Shown in pieces: positions 1-9,277 of a DNA stretch of 64,000 nt (position 1 is its first letter; every line of letters begins with the position of its first letter). The notes beneath the pieces are model-generated. The model was not told the DNA's origin and ran no database searches. It saw nothing but the letters and a program-made list of their open reading frames with translations. The stretch comes from Brachyspira hampsonii 30446 (lineage in GTDB: Bacteria; Spirochaetota; Brachyspiria; Brachyspirales; Brachyspiraceae), in NCBI RefSeq assembly GCF_000316195.1, contig NZ_JH994111.1, forward strand, positions 673,648 to 737,647, written 5' to 3'. The position numbers were made by a program, and so were the translations under genes.

Positions 1-63
1 TTAAAGTTTGATAGTGAAGATAATAAAACTTATGCTATATTGGAGTTTTCTTATAGCTTATAA
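1..63 (+). CDS. C-terminal end of an upstream gene (partial)
   Basis: An open frame runs from the first base of the window to a TAA at 61-63 and encodes about 20 residues ending EFSYSL. It is followed by a 69-base gap before rpiB. The fragment is too short to assign a family. It is called only because the frame is open from the window edge and the gap to rpiB is of normal intergenic size. Confidence 0.5.
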   Translation, partial: LKFDSEDNKTYAILEFSYSL

Positions 64-132
64 TTGGTTTTGCTTTATAATGCTGTTATAGATTTAAGAT
101 AGAAAAATATATAATAAAAAGGAAATAAAAAC

Positions 133-582
133 ATGAAAATTGCTATAGGCTGTGATCATTCAGCTGTTGAATTAAAAAAAGAGATAATCAAATATTTAGA
201 GGAATTAGGGCATGAGGTAAAAGACTTTGGAACTCATACTACTGAAAGTGTAGATTATCCTATATATGGGAAAAAAGTTGCTGATGAGGTGGCAAGCGGA
301 AGATATGAAGGCGGCGTTTTAATATGCGGTACAGGTATTGGTATATCATTAGCGGCAAATAAAGTTAAAGGTATAAGAGCCGCTGTATGCAGTGAGCCTT
401 ATTCTGCAAAATTATCTAAACAGCATAACAATTCTAATATAATAGCATTCGGTGCTAGGGTTGTAGGTGTTGATTTAGCTAAAATGATAGTAAAAGAATG
501 GATTGATGCTGAGTTTGAAGGCGGACGACATGAGAGAAGAGTTGGGCTTCTCACAAAAATAGAGAACGGCGAGGAAATTTAA
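133..582 (+). CDS. rpiB: Ribose-5-phosphate isomerase B
   Basis: This 149-residue protein of the LacAB/RpiB family interconverts ribulose 5-phosphate and ribose 5-phosphate in the cytosolic non-oxidative pentose phosphate pathway. The N-terminal GCDHSA motif, Cys65 in the block ICGTGIGIS (the catalytic base in this family), and the NIIAFGARVVG segment are all present, and the length is normal. The start is an ATG with AAGGAAA about 10 bases upstream. It stands alone as a transcription unit and ends in the shared hairpin at 608-643. RpiB rather than LacA/LacB is favoured because there is only one gene and no galactose-6-phosphate genes nearby. Confidence 0.95.
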   Translation: MKIAIGCDHSAVELKKEIIKYLEELGHEVKDFGTHTTESVDYPIYGKKVADEVASGRYEGGVLICGTGIGISLAANKVKGIRAAVCSEPYSAKLSKQHNNSNIIAFGARVVGVDLAKMIVKEWIDAEFEGGRHERRVGLLTKIENGEEI

Positions 583-607
583 TTTTTTATTAGGTAACAT
601 AATATAA

Positions 608-643
608 AAAGGGTTTTGAGTTAATTGAAAACTAAAGCCCTTT
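608..643. terminator. Bidirectional terminator between rpiB and the ankyrin-type lipoprotein gene
   Basis: AAAGGG and CCCTTT arms enclose AGTT/AACT inner pairing, and the hairpin is followed by a T-rich run on the plus strand and preceded by A residues. It lies between convergent genes and can serve both. Confidence 0.65.
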
Positions 644-651
644 ATTATTTT

Positions 652-2244
652 TTATTTATTGTATTCTTCTATTAACTTATTAAAGAAACCTCTTTCTAAA
701 TCAATAGCTTTTATTCTGCTTGTGTGATTAAATTTGGCAGCATCTGTTTTGTAATTATAATAATGCTCTTCGTTTTTTCCCTCTTTAGTATCTGATAGAT
801 TATACTTAGAGAAAGAAAATTTATCTAAATAAAAATCATTATTTTCTATTATAAATGTATAATAATATACTCCATCATCAGTTGCTTCTATTGTAATATA
901 ATTTCCTGATGAAGCAATATCATAAATTTGTGAGTAGTCATCATTTTGCATTGGATAAAAACCTGTTATAAACTCTGATTTATTTTCATCGTTTTTATCT
1001 CTTTTCCATATAGTTACATAATTAAAATATTTATCGTTTACTTCAAAATCATATACATATTTTTCCATTGATATAAGATTTTCTACATATTCTTCATTTA
1101 ATATATGACTTTGTATTAAAATATATTTTTCATTATTATTTGTAAATTCAGTTTGTGAGGCAGGTGAATAAATATAGCTTGTATCTGCAAATTTAAAAGT
1201 TTGAGATATTTTATTTAATATTCTTATCATCAAATCTGCATTATTATTTTCAGTGATAACAGTATTAATCAAATTTGTAGGACTTAAAACAGGAAAATTT
1301 TCCATCAATACAAAAGATATATGAGGATCGTAAGTATGAATACTTTCTAATTCTTCTGTATCTTGAAAGCAGTGAATAGTAATATCCGCATTTTTTTCTT
1401 TTAAATAATCCATAATATCATACTTTTCATAATAGGCACTATACATTAAAGGAGTTCCCACATAACCATCGCGCATTCTGTTTATGGAATTGATATCAAC
1501 ACCAAGTTTTAAAAATAATATTACTAAATCCAAATTATCAGCTAAAATGGACTGAAATAATAAGTCGCTTTGTAATTGATAATCTATATCAGAAAAATAA
1601 TAACCTGCAGATTCTAACTTTTTAATCAATTTTGATATTAAATTATAATTATTATTTTTTAAGTCAATTTTATTATATATTGTATTATAATCAAAATTAA
1701 CTCCGCTATCTAATAAATAATCTATAATCTTATCAGTATAATTATAATTTAGTATTTCAGTATCATCTAAACTAATGCCATGTTCAACAAGCCATTTTAC
1801 TAAATCATTATAAGCATAATTTTTATAGTCAAGTTTCTGCATTAGCATTAATATACTGTTTCCATCTTCATCTTCGCTGTTTATCCCTTCCAAAAGTAAA
1901 TCTTTAATATTCTGCATTCTTTGTTTTTCTTCTTCTCTTCTTTCTTTTTTGGAATTATCAGATATTCCATAATTTGCTAATTCTGTGTCAATGGTTTTGT
2001 ATAATATCTCATCAATTTCTTCTTCTGTATATGGTTTGATAGGATATATATTTTTAAATTCTGTTTTTTTCTTTATTGTTTCATTTGTTTGCTTACTTAT
2101 AATTTGATTTGTATTTTGTGTAGTATTATTATTTACTGTTATGTTTGTATTGTTATTAACTGTTGTATTTGTTTGTGTGTTACTAGATTTGTTACTACAG
2201 CTTATTAAAATGCTTAAAGCTATTATTAACATAATTTTTTTCAT
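652..2244 (-). CDS. Ankyrin-repeat-like lipoprotein
   Basis: This 530-residue protein begins with a lipoprotein signal (hydrophobic residues 4-14, then ISCSN with the acylated Cys at about residue 16). A low-complexity Asn/Thr linker of roughly 30 residues follows. The middle contains degenerate ankyrin-type segments, best seen in GTPLMYSAYYEKYDIMDYLK, and GISLDDT/GVNFDYN-like turns spaced at about 30 residues. The last 200 residues look like a beta-rich globular domain of unknown family. AAGGAAA lies 5 bases before the ATG. The protein is probably anchored in a membrane and exposed to the periplasm or surface, where it would bind other proteins. Its function is unknown. Confidence 0.75.
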   Translation of the reverse strand: MKKIMLIIALSILISCSNKSSNTQTNTTVNNNTNITVNNNTTQNTNQIISKQTNETIKKKTEFKNIYPIKPYTEEEIDEILYKTIDTELANYGISDNSKKERREEEKQRMQNIKDLLLEGINSEDEDGNSILMLMQKLDYKNYAYNDLVKWLVEHGISLDDTEILNYNYTDKIIDYLLDSGVNFDYNTIYNKIDLKNNNYNLISKLIKKLESAGYYFSDIDYQLQSDLLFQSILADNLDLVILFLKLGVDINSINRMRDGYVGTPLMYSAYYEKYDIMDYLKEKNADITIHCFQDTEELESIHTYDPHISFVLMENFPVLSPTNLINTVITENNNADLMIRILNKISQTFKFADTSYIYSPASQTEFTNNNEKYILIQSHILNEEYVENLISMEKYVYDFEVNDKYFNYVTIWKRDKNDENKSEFITGFYPMQNDDYSQIYDIASSGNYITIEATDDGVYYYTFIIENNDFYLDKFSFSKYNLSDTKEGKNEEHYYNYKTDAAKFNHTSRIKAIDLERGFFNKLIEEYNK

Positions 2245-2581
2245 AAACTTTCCTTAATTTATTTTTTAAATATTAAAAGTGTTCTAGCATTATACTAATT
2301 TATTTTTTAATTGTCAATTTTTATGTTGTTCTTTTTACCTATTTCATGCATTACGACACCATAGCGGAACTTTGTCGATGTACATCTAGCATGACTAACT
2401 CATATTAAATTTATAATGATGTATATTAGTACTTGTTTATCTAATTATGGTATATATAGTGGGTTGATAATTTTTTATGTGAATTTATAATTTGGATAAT
2501 AATCATATTAATGTTATTGAGATGAATAATTTTATTATTACATTATTTATAATATGATGGATTAAGCCTCATATTAAAATA
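2245..2581. other. Gene-free gap upstream of the lipoprotein gene
   Basis: This 337-base AT-rich stretch holds the ribosome site of the leftward lipoprotein gene at its left edge. A short less AT-rich patch at about 2345-2399 could be read on the minus strand as about 30 codons after a stop, but it has no start codon. A weak inverted repeat (AATATGA...TCATATT) at about 2551-2575 could be an end signal for the AIPR gene. Nothing else is recognisable. Confidence 0.4.
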
Positions 2582-4189
2582 TCATTTGATATATTCTAAT
2601 ATTATTTCTGTGGATTTTTGAGATTTAAAAAAATTAGTGTATGTAAAAGTTTTTATATTATCATTTCTATATTGTTGTACTATGTTATTAATTTTATCCA
2701 TAGCAATATTAAATATTTCTATTGTTTTATTTTCATCAAAATTTTTTTTTAGTTCTGGTGAGATTTTTGTCATAAAAAATAAAACGGAATACAAAGAATG
2801 CGGAACGTGTTCGTAATTTGAATTTTGGTATTTTTCAATTATACAGTCATATATGTAAAAAGATATTAATAAATCATTATATATATCATCTCTTTTATAT
2901 ACTTCAGAATAGTATTTATTAACTAAATAATTTTTTGCTCTTTTAGCCTCATGTGGTATATCCATATATATAGAACAATATATTTGAAGTAATTTTTCAG
3001 ATATTATGTGTTTTTCTAATAAGTTTTCTTCAGAATTCCTTTCAATTATTAATGATATATTTTTAATCGCAAAATATTCTTTTAATGTTTTTAAATTTTT
3101 TATATTTGATTTCAAATCAAACATTGTAATTTTGTTTTGATTATTTGTTCCTATTACTATTTGTTCTATCTTTTGATCATCTGTTGTTTGATATATTCTT
3201 AGTAATATAGAAGAAGTTACAAATATTTCATTTGTTTCATCTTTTTTAAAAATATTGTATAGTATTTTACTTGTTTGTCCCCCATTAACTATATATGGAT
3301 CTTCTAATTCCATAATTGTTTGTCCTTTTAAAGTTTTTTTCTCGGCTCTTTTACATATAATAGATATACCATTATTTTTATACCAAAACATTTCAGGATC
3401 ATTTATTATACTTTTTTCTATTTCTTTATTTAAACTTGTTTTTAACAATTTTCTTATATTTTTATTTAAAATATCATCTCCAATTTCTGAATATAATTTA
3501 CAAATTTCATATGTATTAACATTAACTATATATGATAATATACCTGTGTTTATAGTTATACAATCTTTTGTATTTAAATTTAAAATGTGTGTTCTATTGG
3601 TTAATTTATTTTTATTTAGGAAAAATCTTGATTCAGTAATTACATTTATTTCAAATAAATTAGAATGTTCTTCCTGAAATTCTGATAATTTAATTTTATC
3701 TAAATCTGTTATATCATTACCATTTGTAACAAGAAATAAATTAAAATGTACTTTTTCAATGGGTAAATCTTCAAATTGTTTATATTTTTTTGAAAAAAAA
3801 TCATTAAAATTTACACTATTTAATTTTTTATCAATGAATATTTTTTTGATACTATTTAAAAAATCATTTATATCCCTTGATCCTATAGTTGATGATAAAT
3901 TTTGATCATTATGATATTTTACTTGAAATAAATTTATAATTATATCATCATAATCATCATCATCTATATAAAAAATATCTATATTATTATCATTTGGACC
4001 ATCTGTTATATCATTTAATATTTCTACAGAGTAATTTCCTATGTAATTTTGTAGGGTATATATATTAAAACAATATGGAATTATATTATCTCCTTTTATT
4101 TTTCTTTGCTCTAAAAAATTTTGAATTTCTTTTTTATTACTTAGTTCTATTAAATGTTTTTTTAATATTTGATTTTCTAATTTATTCAT
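2582..4189 (-). CDS. AIPR-family abortive phage infection protein
   Basis: This protein of about 535 residues belongs to the AIPR family (abortive infection phage resistance). The diagnostic block DPYIVNGGQTSKILYNIF lies in the second half, preceded by FWYKNNGISIICK, which is also typical. The N-terminal third, with NIDIFYIDDDDYDD followed by INLFQVKYHND, resembles the restriction-endonuclease-like region of these proteins (D...QVK). The frame extends to a TTG at 4252, but the ATG at 4189 has TAGGAAA 8 bases upstream and is preferred. The gene is isolated: no methylase or restriction partner lies next to it, and a repeat relic sits upstream. It probably acts in phage defence, by family inference only. 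Confidence 0.8.
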   Translation of the reverse strand: MNKLENQILKKHLIELSNKKEIQNFLEQRKIKGDNIIPYCFNIYTLQNYIGNYSVEILNDITDGPNDNNIDIFYIDDDDYDDIIINLFQVKYHNDQNLSSTIGSRDINDFLNSIKKIFIDKKLNSVNFNDFFSKKYKQFEDLPIEKVHFNLFLVTNGNDITDLDKIKLSEFQEEHSNLFEINVITESRFFLNKNKLTNRTHILNLNTKDCITINTGILSYIVNVNTYEICKLYSEIGDDILNKNIRKLLKTSLNKEIEKSIINDPEMFWYKNNGISIICKRAEKKTLKGQTIMELEDPYIVNGGQTSKILYNIFKKDETNEIFVTSSILLRIYQTTDDQKIEQIVIGTNNQNKITMFDLKSNIKNLKTLKEYFAIKNISLIIERNSEENLLEKHIISEKLLQIYCSIYMDIPHEAKRAKNYLVNKYYSEVYKRDDIYNDLLISFYIYDCIIEKYQNSNYEHVPHSLYSVLFFMTKISPELKKNFDENKTIEIFNIAMDKINNIVQQYRNDNIKTFTYTNFFKSQKSTEIILEYIK

Positions 4190-4261
4190 AAAATATTTTC
4201 CTATATTATTTAGTCTACAATAATATTGTAAATTATAATATTTATTTTTCAATGGAACTAT

Positions 4262-4690
4262 AGTTTGTATTTTTTACTTTTTTAATATAAAGTGTGGTTA
4301 TTTGTAAAATCACAGATATAAAAATCAAAAATAAATTTAAAAATATTTATAGGGCTTTGCCTCGCACACTGCTTCTTTTGTTGACGCAAAGAACTTATAT
4401 CATCGATAAACTCGGATACGTTTTGCAAAAGGCTATATTTGACGAAACGTGCTTTTTGCAAGGTGTGCTTAAATTTAATAGTTTATATTACATGTAAGAT
4501 AATTTTAGTATGATGTAGTATTAATTTTATACTTGCACTTTCGCGAAGCGTGCCTTTGGCAGCAATTTTTTGCGGCGGAAAAAGTTGAATAAAAGAATTT
4601 ACAAACTTAATAATTTTCAGTATATACTAATATGTTTTTTAATTGTCAATTTTTATAAATCAGATTATAAAACTATGATAAAAAATATTT
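4262..4690. repeat. GC-rich repeat relic between the AIPR gene and dsbD
   Basis: This non-coding gap contains GC-rich islands unlike its AT-rich surroundings. At 4351-4385 the string AGGGCTTTGCC...CTTCTTTTGT matches the reversed right half of the GC-rich core of the element at 58346-58659. At 4551-4590 a second island (CGCGAAGCGTGCCTTTGGCA, then TTGCGGCGG) has short hairpin potential. No terminal inverted repeats remain, so it is read as a decayed or rearranged copy. Open frames here are not believed to be genes. Confidence 0.5.
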
Positions 4691-4697
4691 ACAAAAT

Positions 4698-6446
4698 TTA
4701 TTTATTAATTATTTTCTCTAAATCTTCTTTTATACTTAAAGCCATTTCATCATCAAAACTTGAAAATGAATTCTTTGTGTATAATATATTTTTGTTGCTG
4801 TCAATAACTATTATCCAAGGAAGCCATTTAACATTATACTCATCAGAAATATTTTTGTATTTATCAACATCAACTTCAGTGAAAATCATATTATCATCTA
4901 TGAATTTTTTTAGTTCTTCATTTATAAATACTTTCTCTTTAAGTTCATAACAATTTGCACACCAAACAGCAGAGAAATCTATTAATATCGGTTTGTTATT
5001 TTGTTTTGAAAGCTCTAATGCTTCATTGTATGATATAGTATTTGAAACTTCGCTTTTTGACTTTATAAATCCGTATGTAGAACCTAATGCTATTGATATA
5101 ATGACTACAGAAACGAATATTTTTATTTCTAATGCACTCAGTATAGCAGATTTATTTTTAATTATGTAAACTAATACTGCAAATACTAATATTGTAACAG
5201 AGGCAAGTATATAACTTATTTTATTAAATCCTAAAACTCCGAAAAGTATATTAGCATAATAGAAACTTATTATCATCATTAGAAAAGTGAAAATATATTT
5301 AACATATACCATCCAAGTTCCAGCCTTAGGCATTTTGGTGAGTATCGAAGCAAAAGTACCAAGAACAAATAATACAGAGGCAAAACCCAAAGCATAAACA
5401 GCCATGTATAAAGTTGCAAATACAGGATTAAGAAAACCAATTTCTAATATAACTGCTATTATAGGAGCAGCACAAGGAGTAGCAACTATTCCTGCAAGAA
5501 GCCCCATTATGTATTTATGAAATAATGACTGATTTTTTTTAGAGTACGCATTTGTTTTTGCAGATTGTAAAAAACTAGGAGCTTTAATCTCGTAAAAACC
5601 AGCCATAGAAAAAGTAAAGTATAAAAATAACAATACTAAAATAGTCAGTACAATAGGATTATATCCAATACTTCCAAATAGAATAGTTTTATGAAAAGCA
5701 AATCCAGCAACAGAAACCACAGCACCCAAAAGAGTGTATGTTGTAATTACTCCCAATGCAAATAAAAGAGAAGCTAATACACTTGATTTTTTATTGTTTT
5801 TGTCATCTGTTGTTGTTCCTAAAATAGACACTGTTATTGAGAGCAATGGATAAGTACAAGGCAAAAGTACGGATGCAAGTCCTGCTGCAAATATTAAAAT
5901 CAATGTTATAAATATATTATTGCTTCCTTTTATATAATTTTCTATAGAACTTGCATTTTCTGGCTTTTCATCTGCTATATTATTGTTCGGTATATCAATT
6001 TCTTCTCCGTATATAACTTTACTTTGAGGCTGCAGACATACATTGTCTTTTGCTGAACATAATTGATAGGTAGATTTTATAAAGTTAATTTTATTTATAT
6101 CAATGCCTTCTAAAATAAACTCTTGTTCGCCTTTTATTATAATGTCATCATGATATTTTTCTCCTTCTGGGTATATTGTATTAATTTGTTTATTTTCTGC
6201 AAAAAATAATATTTTATTTGCTATTTTTGATTCTAAATAGGCATAGTAATTGTTTGGTATATTTGCCTTTACTGCTAATTGATTATTATTATTCGTAATT
6301 AATGTAAAAGATATTTCTGCATTTTTATTCAAGCTGTCAAATGCATTTAAATTTATAAGATTATTATTTTGAGCCAAAGAAGTATATGCAGTAATAAAAA
6401 TTACAATTATAATGTACTTTAAGACCTTAAATTGATTGTTATTCAT
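4698..6446 (-). CDS. dsbD: Thiol:disulfide interchange protein DsbD
   Basis: This protein of about 582 residues moves reducing power from cytoplasmic thioredoxin across the inner membrane to periplasmic thiol partners. After a signal segment, an N-terminal alpha-type domain carries a Cys pair (LCSAKDNVCLQ). An eight-helix membrane domain follows, with its two redox cysteines in LLPCTYPLL and ATPCAAPII. The C-terminal thioredoxin-like domain has WCANCYEL, so all six expected cysteines are present. The chosen ATG at 6446 has CGGAG about 9 bases upstream; an ATG 8 codons earlier lacks one. It is monocistronic. The intact cysteine set argues for a full DsbD rather than a CcdA-type fragment. Confidence 0.9.
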   Translation of the reverse strand: MNNNQFKVLKYIIIVIFITAYTSLAQNNNLINLNAFDSLNKNAEISFTLITNNNNQLAVKANIPNNYYAYLESKIANKILFFAENKQINTIYPEGEKYHDDIIIKGEQEFILEGIDINKINFIKSTYQLCSAKDNVCLQPQSKVIYGEEIDIPNNNIADEKPENASSIENYIKGSNNIFITLILIFAAGLASVLLPCTYPLLSITVSILGTTTDDKNNKKSSVLASLLFALGVITTYTLLGAVVSVAGFAFHKTILFGSIGYNPIVLTILVLLFLYFTFSMAGFYEIKAPSFLQSAKTNAYSKKNQSLFHKYIMGLLAGIVATPCAAPIIAVILEIGFLNPVFATLYMAVYALGFASVLFVLGTFASILTKMPKAGTWMVYVKYIFTFLMMIISFYYANILFGVLGFNKISYILASVTILVFAVLVYIIKNKSAILSALEIKIFVSVVIISIALGSTYGFIKSKSEVSNTISYNEALELSKQNNKPILIDFSAVWCANCYELKEKVFINEELKKFIDDNMIFTEVDVDKYKNISDEYNVKWLPWIIVIDSNKNILYTKNSFSSFDDEMALSIKEDLEKIINK

Positions 6447-6641
6447 TATTATTGCTCCGTTTTTTATCATATATTTTGTTTGTGTAATATAACATTTATA
6501 GCAACAAGTTTGTTAAAAGTCAATAGTTTAATTAAAATTAAAACATAAACTATAAAATTATATTATTCTAAAAAATACACAGTGAAAATTACGGAGAAAT
6601 AAATAAAAATAAGAAAATATTTTTTGCATAAAAAATTAATA

Positions 6642-7229
6642 TTATTTTAGTTTTTTATCTTCTAAAGCCTTCATTAAATAAGCTATATTTATACCAAGAT
6701 TTTTTATAGTTTTTATTCCTTCTTCATCATTTTTTACATCTTCAATATCTTTACCAAAAGCAAAAGTCCAATAGCTTGATCCTGCTAAAAACATATCCTG
6801 AATAATTAAAAAATGATTCATAGCATCAATAGCATTCAAAGCTCCGCCTCTCCTCAAGGCACAAACAGAAGCACCAGCTTTATATTTAAATAAGTTTTTA
6901 TCCCTATGCATATCAGAAATAACCGATGCCCTCTCTAAAAATGCCTGAAGATTAGAAGAAATATTTGCACTATAAACAGGAGATGCTAGTATGATGCCAT
7001 CGGCATTTTTCATCTTCTCAAAATATTCTTGAAAATTATCATTTCTATGCACACAGTTAGTTTTTTTAGCACAGCCCCAGCATGCTTTACAAGGTTCTAT
7101 CACTTGTCTTGCTAATTGTATCATTTCAGTTTCAATTCCTTCTCTGTTAAGCTCTTCAAATATTATGTTTACAAGAATAGCAGTATTTCCATCTTTTCTC
7201 GCACTTCCATTAATAGCTAATACTTTCAT
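6642..7229 (-). CDS. NADPH-dependent FMN reductase / iron-sulfur flavoprotein-like protein
   Basis: This 195-residue flavodoxin-fold protein binds FMN and probably reduces it or a quinone/aromatic substrate with NAD(P)H. It opens with VLAINGSARKDGNTAIL, the FMN phosphate-binding loop, followed by a Cys cluster CKACWGCAKKTNC at about residues 48-60 as in iron-sulfur flavoproteins. The block ADGIILASPVYSANIS is also typical. AGGTG lies about 6 bases before the ATG. It is followed on the same strand, across about 70 bases, by an aldo/keto reductase lying upstream, so the two redox genes may be co-transcribed. The substrate is not known. Confidence 0.85.
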   Translation of the reverse strand: MKVLAINGSARKDGNTAILVNIIFEELNREGIETEMIQLARQVIEPCKACWGCAKKTNCVHRNDNFQEYFEKMKNADGIILASPVYSANISSNLQAFLERASVISDMHRDKNLFKYKAGASVCALRRGGALNAIDAMNHFLIIQDMFLAGSSYWTFAFGKDIEDVKNDEEGIKTIKNLGINIAYLMKALEDKKLK

Positions 7230-7302
7230 TTTTTAACACCTCTTTTAATATATAAAAATTAATATTCAAACATTATTTTTTAGTTTTTTATTTATTATAA
7301 AA

Positions 7303-8253
7303 CTATTTCATATTCTCTTCCCAATCTCTTACTGTTTTTATATTAGTATCATCTGCCAATTTTTCTAAATATTTAATTTCATCTTCTTTTAAGATAATAT
7401 TTAGAGACTCTTTTGCCTCTTCAACTTGATGTACTTTTGTAACCCCAATAATTGGTAATGTTCCTTTAGATATAGCCCAAGCAATGCTAACTTGTGCAGG
7501 GCTTGCATTATATTTTTTTCCAATAGTTTTTAAGCCTTCAATTAATGCTTCTAATTCTTTTAAGTGAGAATTGTAAGCTTTATCTCTCGCAGTATCTTTT
7601 TTGAATGGATTTGAAACATTATATTTTCCTGTTAATGCTCCTTGTTCTAAAACCATATAAGAGAAAAACATAATGCCTTTATCTTTAGAATATTTTAATA
7701 TACCAGAGTTTTCAGAAAATCTATCTAATAGGCTAAAATGATTTTGAATAGCTGATATTTTTAATCCTTCTTTTTCAAGTATATCTTCAGCTTCTTTGAT
7801 TTGTTCTATATTGAAATTTGAAAGTCCAATACTTTTAATTTGTTTATCTTTAGCTATTGGTATTATATAATTTATCCATTTTCTAAAGTCTGAAGGATTG
7901 TGAATCCAATATATATCTATTTTGTTAGTATTAAGACGTTTTTTACTTTCATCTAGCATTTCTTTAATAGGATTATCAGATTTTCCAGCTATTTGAGGAG
8001 TAAATTTTGTTGAGATTATGATATCATCCGTATTTGGCAAATTTTTAATAAAATTACCCAATATACGCTCTGAACTACCTTCTCCATAAACTGCAGCGGT
8101 ATCCCATAAATTTAACCCTAATCTAATTGCTTTATCAAATACAGGTTTTAATTCTTCTTCAAATAAACTATTTCCAAAAACTTGATCTCCTCCTGCAAAA
8201 CCTGCTCCCCAAGACCAAGCTCCTAATGCTATTTTAGGCATTTTTACTTCCAT
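7303..8253 (-). CDS. Aldo/keto reductase
   Basis: This 316-residue (alpha/beta)8-barrel oxidoreductase reduces aldehydes or ketones with NADPH in the cytosol. The catalytic tetrad is visible: Asp and Tyr in LWDTAAVYGEG, Lys in ISTKFTP, and His in IYWIHNPSD. The nucleotide-binding loop near GVTKVHQVEEA is conserved. AAGGAG lies 8 bases before the ATG of MEVKMPK. It is upstream of, and on the same strand as, the FMN reductase gene, suggesting a small redox unit. The substrate cannot be predicted. Confidence 0.9.
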   Translation of the reverse strand: MEVKMPKIALGAWSWGAGFAGGDQVFGNSLFEEELKPVFDKAIRLGLNLWDTAAVYGEGSSERILGNFIKNLPNTDDIIISTKFTPQIAGKSDNPIKEMLDESKKRLNTNKIDIYWIHNPSDFRKWINYIIPIAKDKQIKSIGLSNFNIEQIKEAEDILEKEGLKISAIQNHFSLLDRFSENSGILKYSKDKGIMFFSYMVLEQGALTGKYNVSNPFKKDTARDKAYNSHLKELEALIEGLKTIGKKYNASPAQVSIAWAISKGTLPIIGVTKVHQVEEAKESLNIILKEDEIKYLEKLADDTNIKTVRDWEENMK

Positions 8254-8424
8254 AAAATTAACTCCTTATCATATGTTATTAAATTATTTTGGATTATAAA
8301 TATTTTTTCTATAATATCAAATATTTAATTGTTATAGTTAATTATGCTTAATAGGTATGGAAGTGAGATTATTATATTTATTAATTATTAATATTTTATT
8401 ACAAAATAAAATAGTTAAAATAAA

Positions 8425-8451
8425 AAAGCCACCGTAAATAACAGCAGCTTT
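8425..8451 (-). terminator. Terminator of the rpsF-ssb-rpsR operon
   Basis: On the minus strand an imperfect hairpin with AAAGC/GCTTT outer pairing is followed by a T run. It lies just downstream of rpsR. Confidence 0.5.
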
Positions 8452-8476
8452 CATAATTTTTATATTTCAGTAAAAA

Positions 8477-8803
8477 TTAATATCTAGTTTCATAAGGTAA
8501 AAGTGCTATATTTCTAGCTCTTTTAATAGCTTTAGTAACTAATCTTTGATGTTTAGAACAAGTACCGTTTAAGCGTTTAGGTATAATTTTACCGCTGTCT
8601 TTAACATATCTTTTTAATAATTTAATGTCTTTATAATCTAAAACATCAATATTATTTTTGCAGAAATAGCAAACTTTTTTCTTAAAGAATTTTTTTCTGC
8701 CATCTTTTTCATTAGCTTCTTTATTGAAATGAGGTTTTCTTTCACCTTTAGCTTTTACTTCTTCTTCGTTATTATTATTATTTTCATTATTTTCTAAATC
8801 CAT
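8477..8803 (-). CDS. rpsR: 30S ribosomal protein S18
   Basis: S18 is a small-subunit protein that pairs with S6 on the platform of the 30S ribosome. The core begins at about residue 43 with KVCYFCKNN and continues through DYKDIKLLKRYV and GKIIPKRLNGTCSKHQR to the usual C-terminal RNA-binding end. At 108 residues it is longer than the family's usual 75-90 because of a charged, Asn/Glu/Lys-rich N-terminal extension of about 35 residues. AGGAGAAA lies 5 bases before the ATG. It is the last gene of rpsF-ssb-rpsR; rplI, often next in other bacteria, is absent here. Confidence 0.95.
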   Translation of the reverse strand: MDLENNENNNNNEEEVKAKGERKPHFNKEANEKDGRKKFFKKKVCYFCKNNIDVLDYKDIKLLKRYVKDSGKIIPKRLNGTCSKHQRLVTKAIKRARNIALLPYETRY

Positions 8804-8836
8804 TGTTTTTCTCCTAAAAAATTATACTATTAATTA

Positions 8837-9265
8837 TTAAAATGGTACTTCATCATCATCTTCAAAACTGCCTAAATCAACATTTCCGCTAGAAGCAGAA
8901 GGAGAATAGGCAGTATCCATACCGGGAGCTGCATTAGCAGAAGTTCCAAGCATCTGCATAGACTGCATAATGATTCTCACTTTAGATCTGGCAGTATTAG
9001 TATCTTTATCCTGCCATCTTTCCTGCCTTAAAGTACCCATCACAGCAACTTGCTTTCCTTTTGTAAGATATTTGCTTACAGTTTCAGCCATTTTTCCGAA
9101 AGCAACAACATCAAAGTAATTAACTTCAGTAGTGTTTTTGCTGCTTACATAATAATTATTTGCTATAGAAAACTCAGCAACAGCACTTCCGCTAGGTAAA
9201 TATTTAGATACAGGATCTGCTGTAAGTCTTCCTATTAAAGTTACACTGTTAAAATCTGTAGCCAT
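8837..9265 (-). CDS. ssb: Single-stranded DNA-binding protein
   Basis: This 142-residue protein coats single-stranded DNA during replication, repair and recombination. The OB fold runs from NSVTLIGRLTADP through FDVVAFGKMAETVSKYLTKG. A Gly/Ala/Ser-rich linker follows, and the C-terminus is the acidic tip DDDEVPF, which docks partner proteins. The length is somewhat below the E. coli protein because the linker is short. AGG lies about 10 bases before the ATG. It sits between rpsF and rpsR, the classic conserved order. Confidence 0.95.
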   Translation of the reverse strand: MATDFNSVTLIGRLTADPVSKYLPSGSAVAEFSIANNYYVSSKNTTEVNYFDVVAFGKMAETVSKYLTKGKQVAVMGTLRQERWQDKDTNTARSKVRIIMQSMQMLGTSANAAPGMDTAYSPSASSGNVDLGSFEDDDEVPF

Positions 9266-9277
9266 AATAAAACCTGC

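Noticed and set aside
2345..2399. Possible gene end on the minus strand (about 30 codons, including SHARCTSTKFRYG)
   Set aside because: There is a stop directly before it, no start codon and no ribosome site. It is too short to support as a gene or a relic.
3255..3677. 140-codon open frame opposite the AIPR gene
   Set aside because: It is antisense to a well-supported gene and reads as a hydrophobic shadow typical of AT-rich antisense frames.
4294..4497. 67-codon open frame on the plus strand
   Set aside because: It lies in the GC-rich repeat relic, has no ribosome site, and its sequence follows the repeat words.
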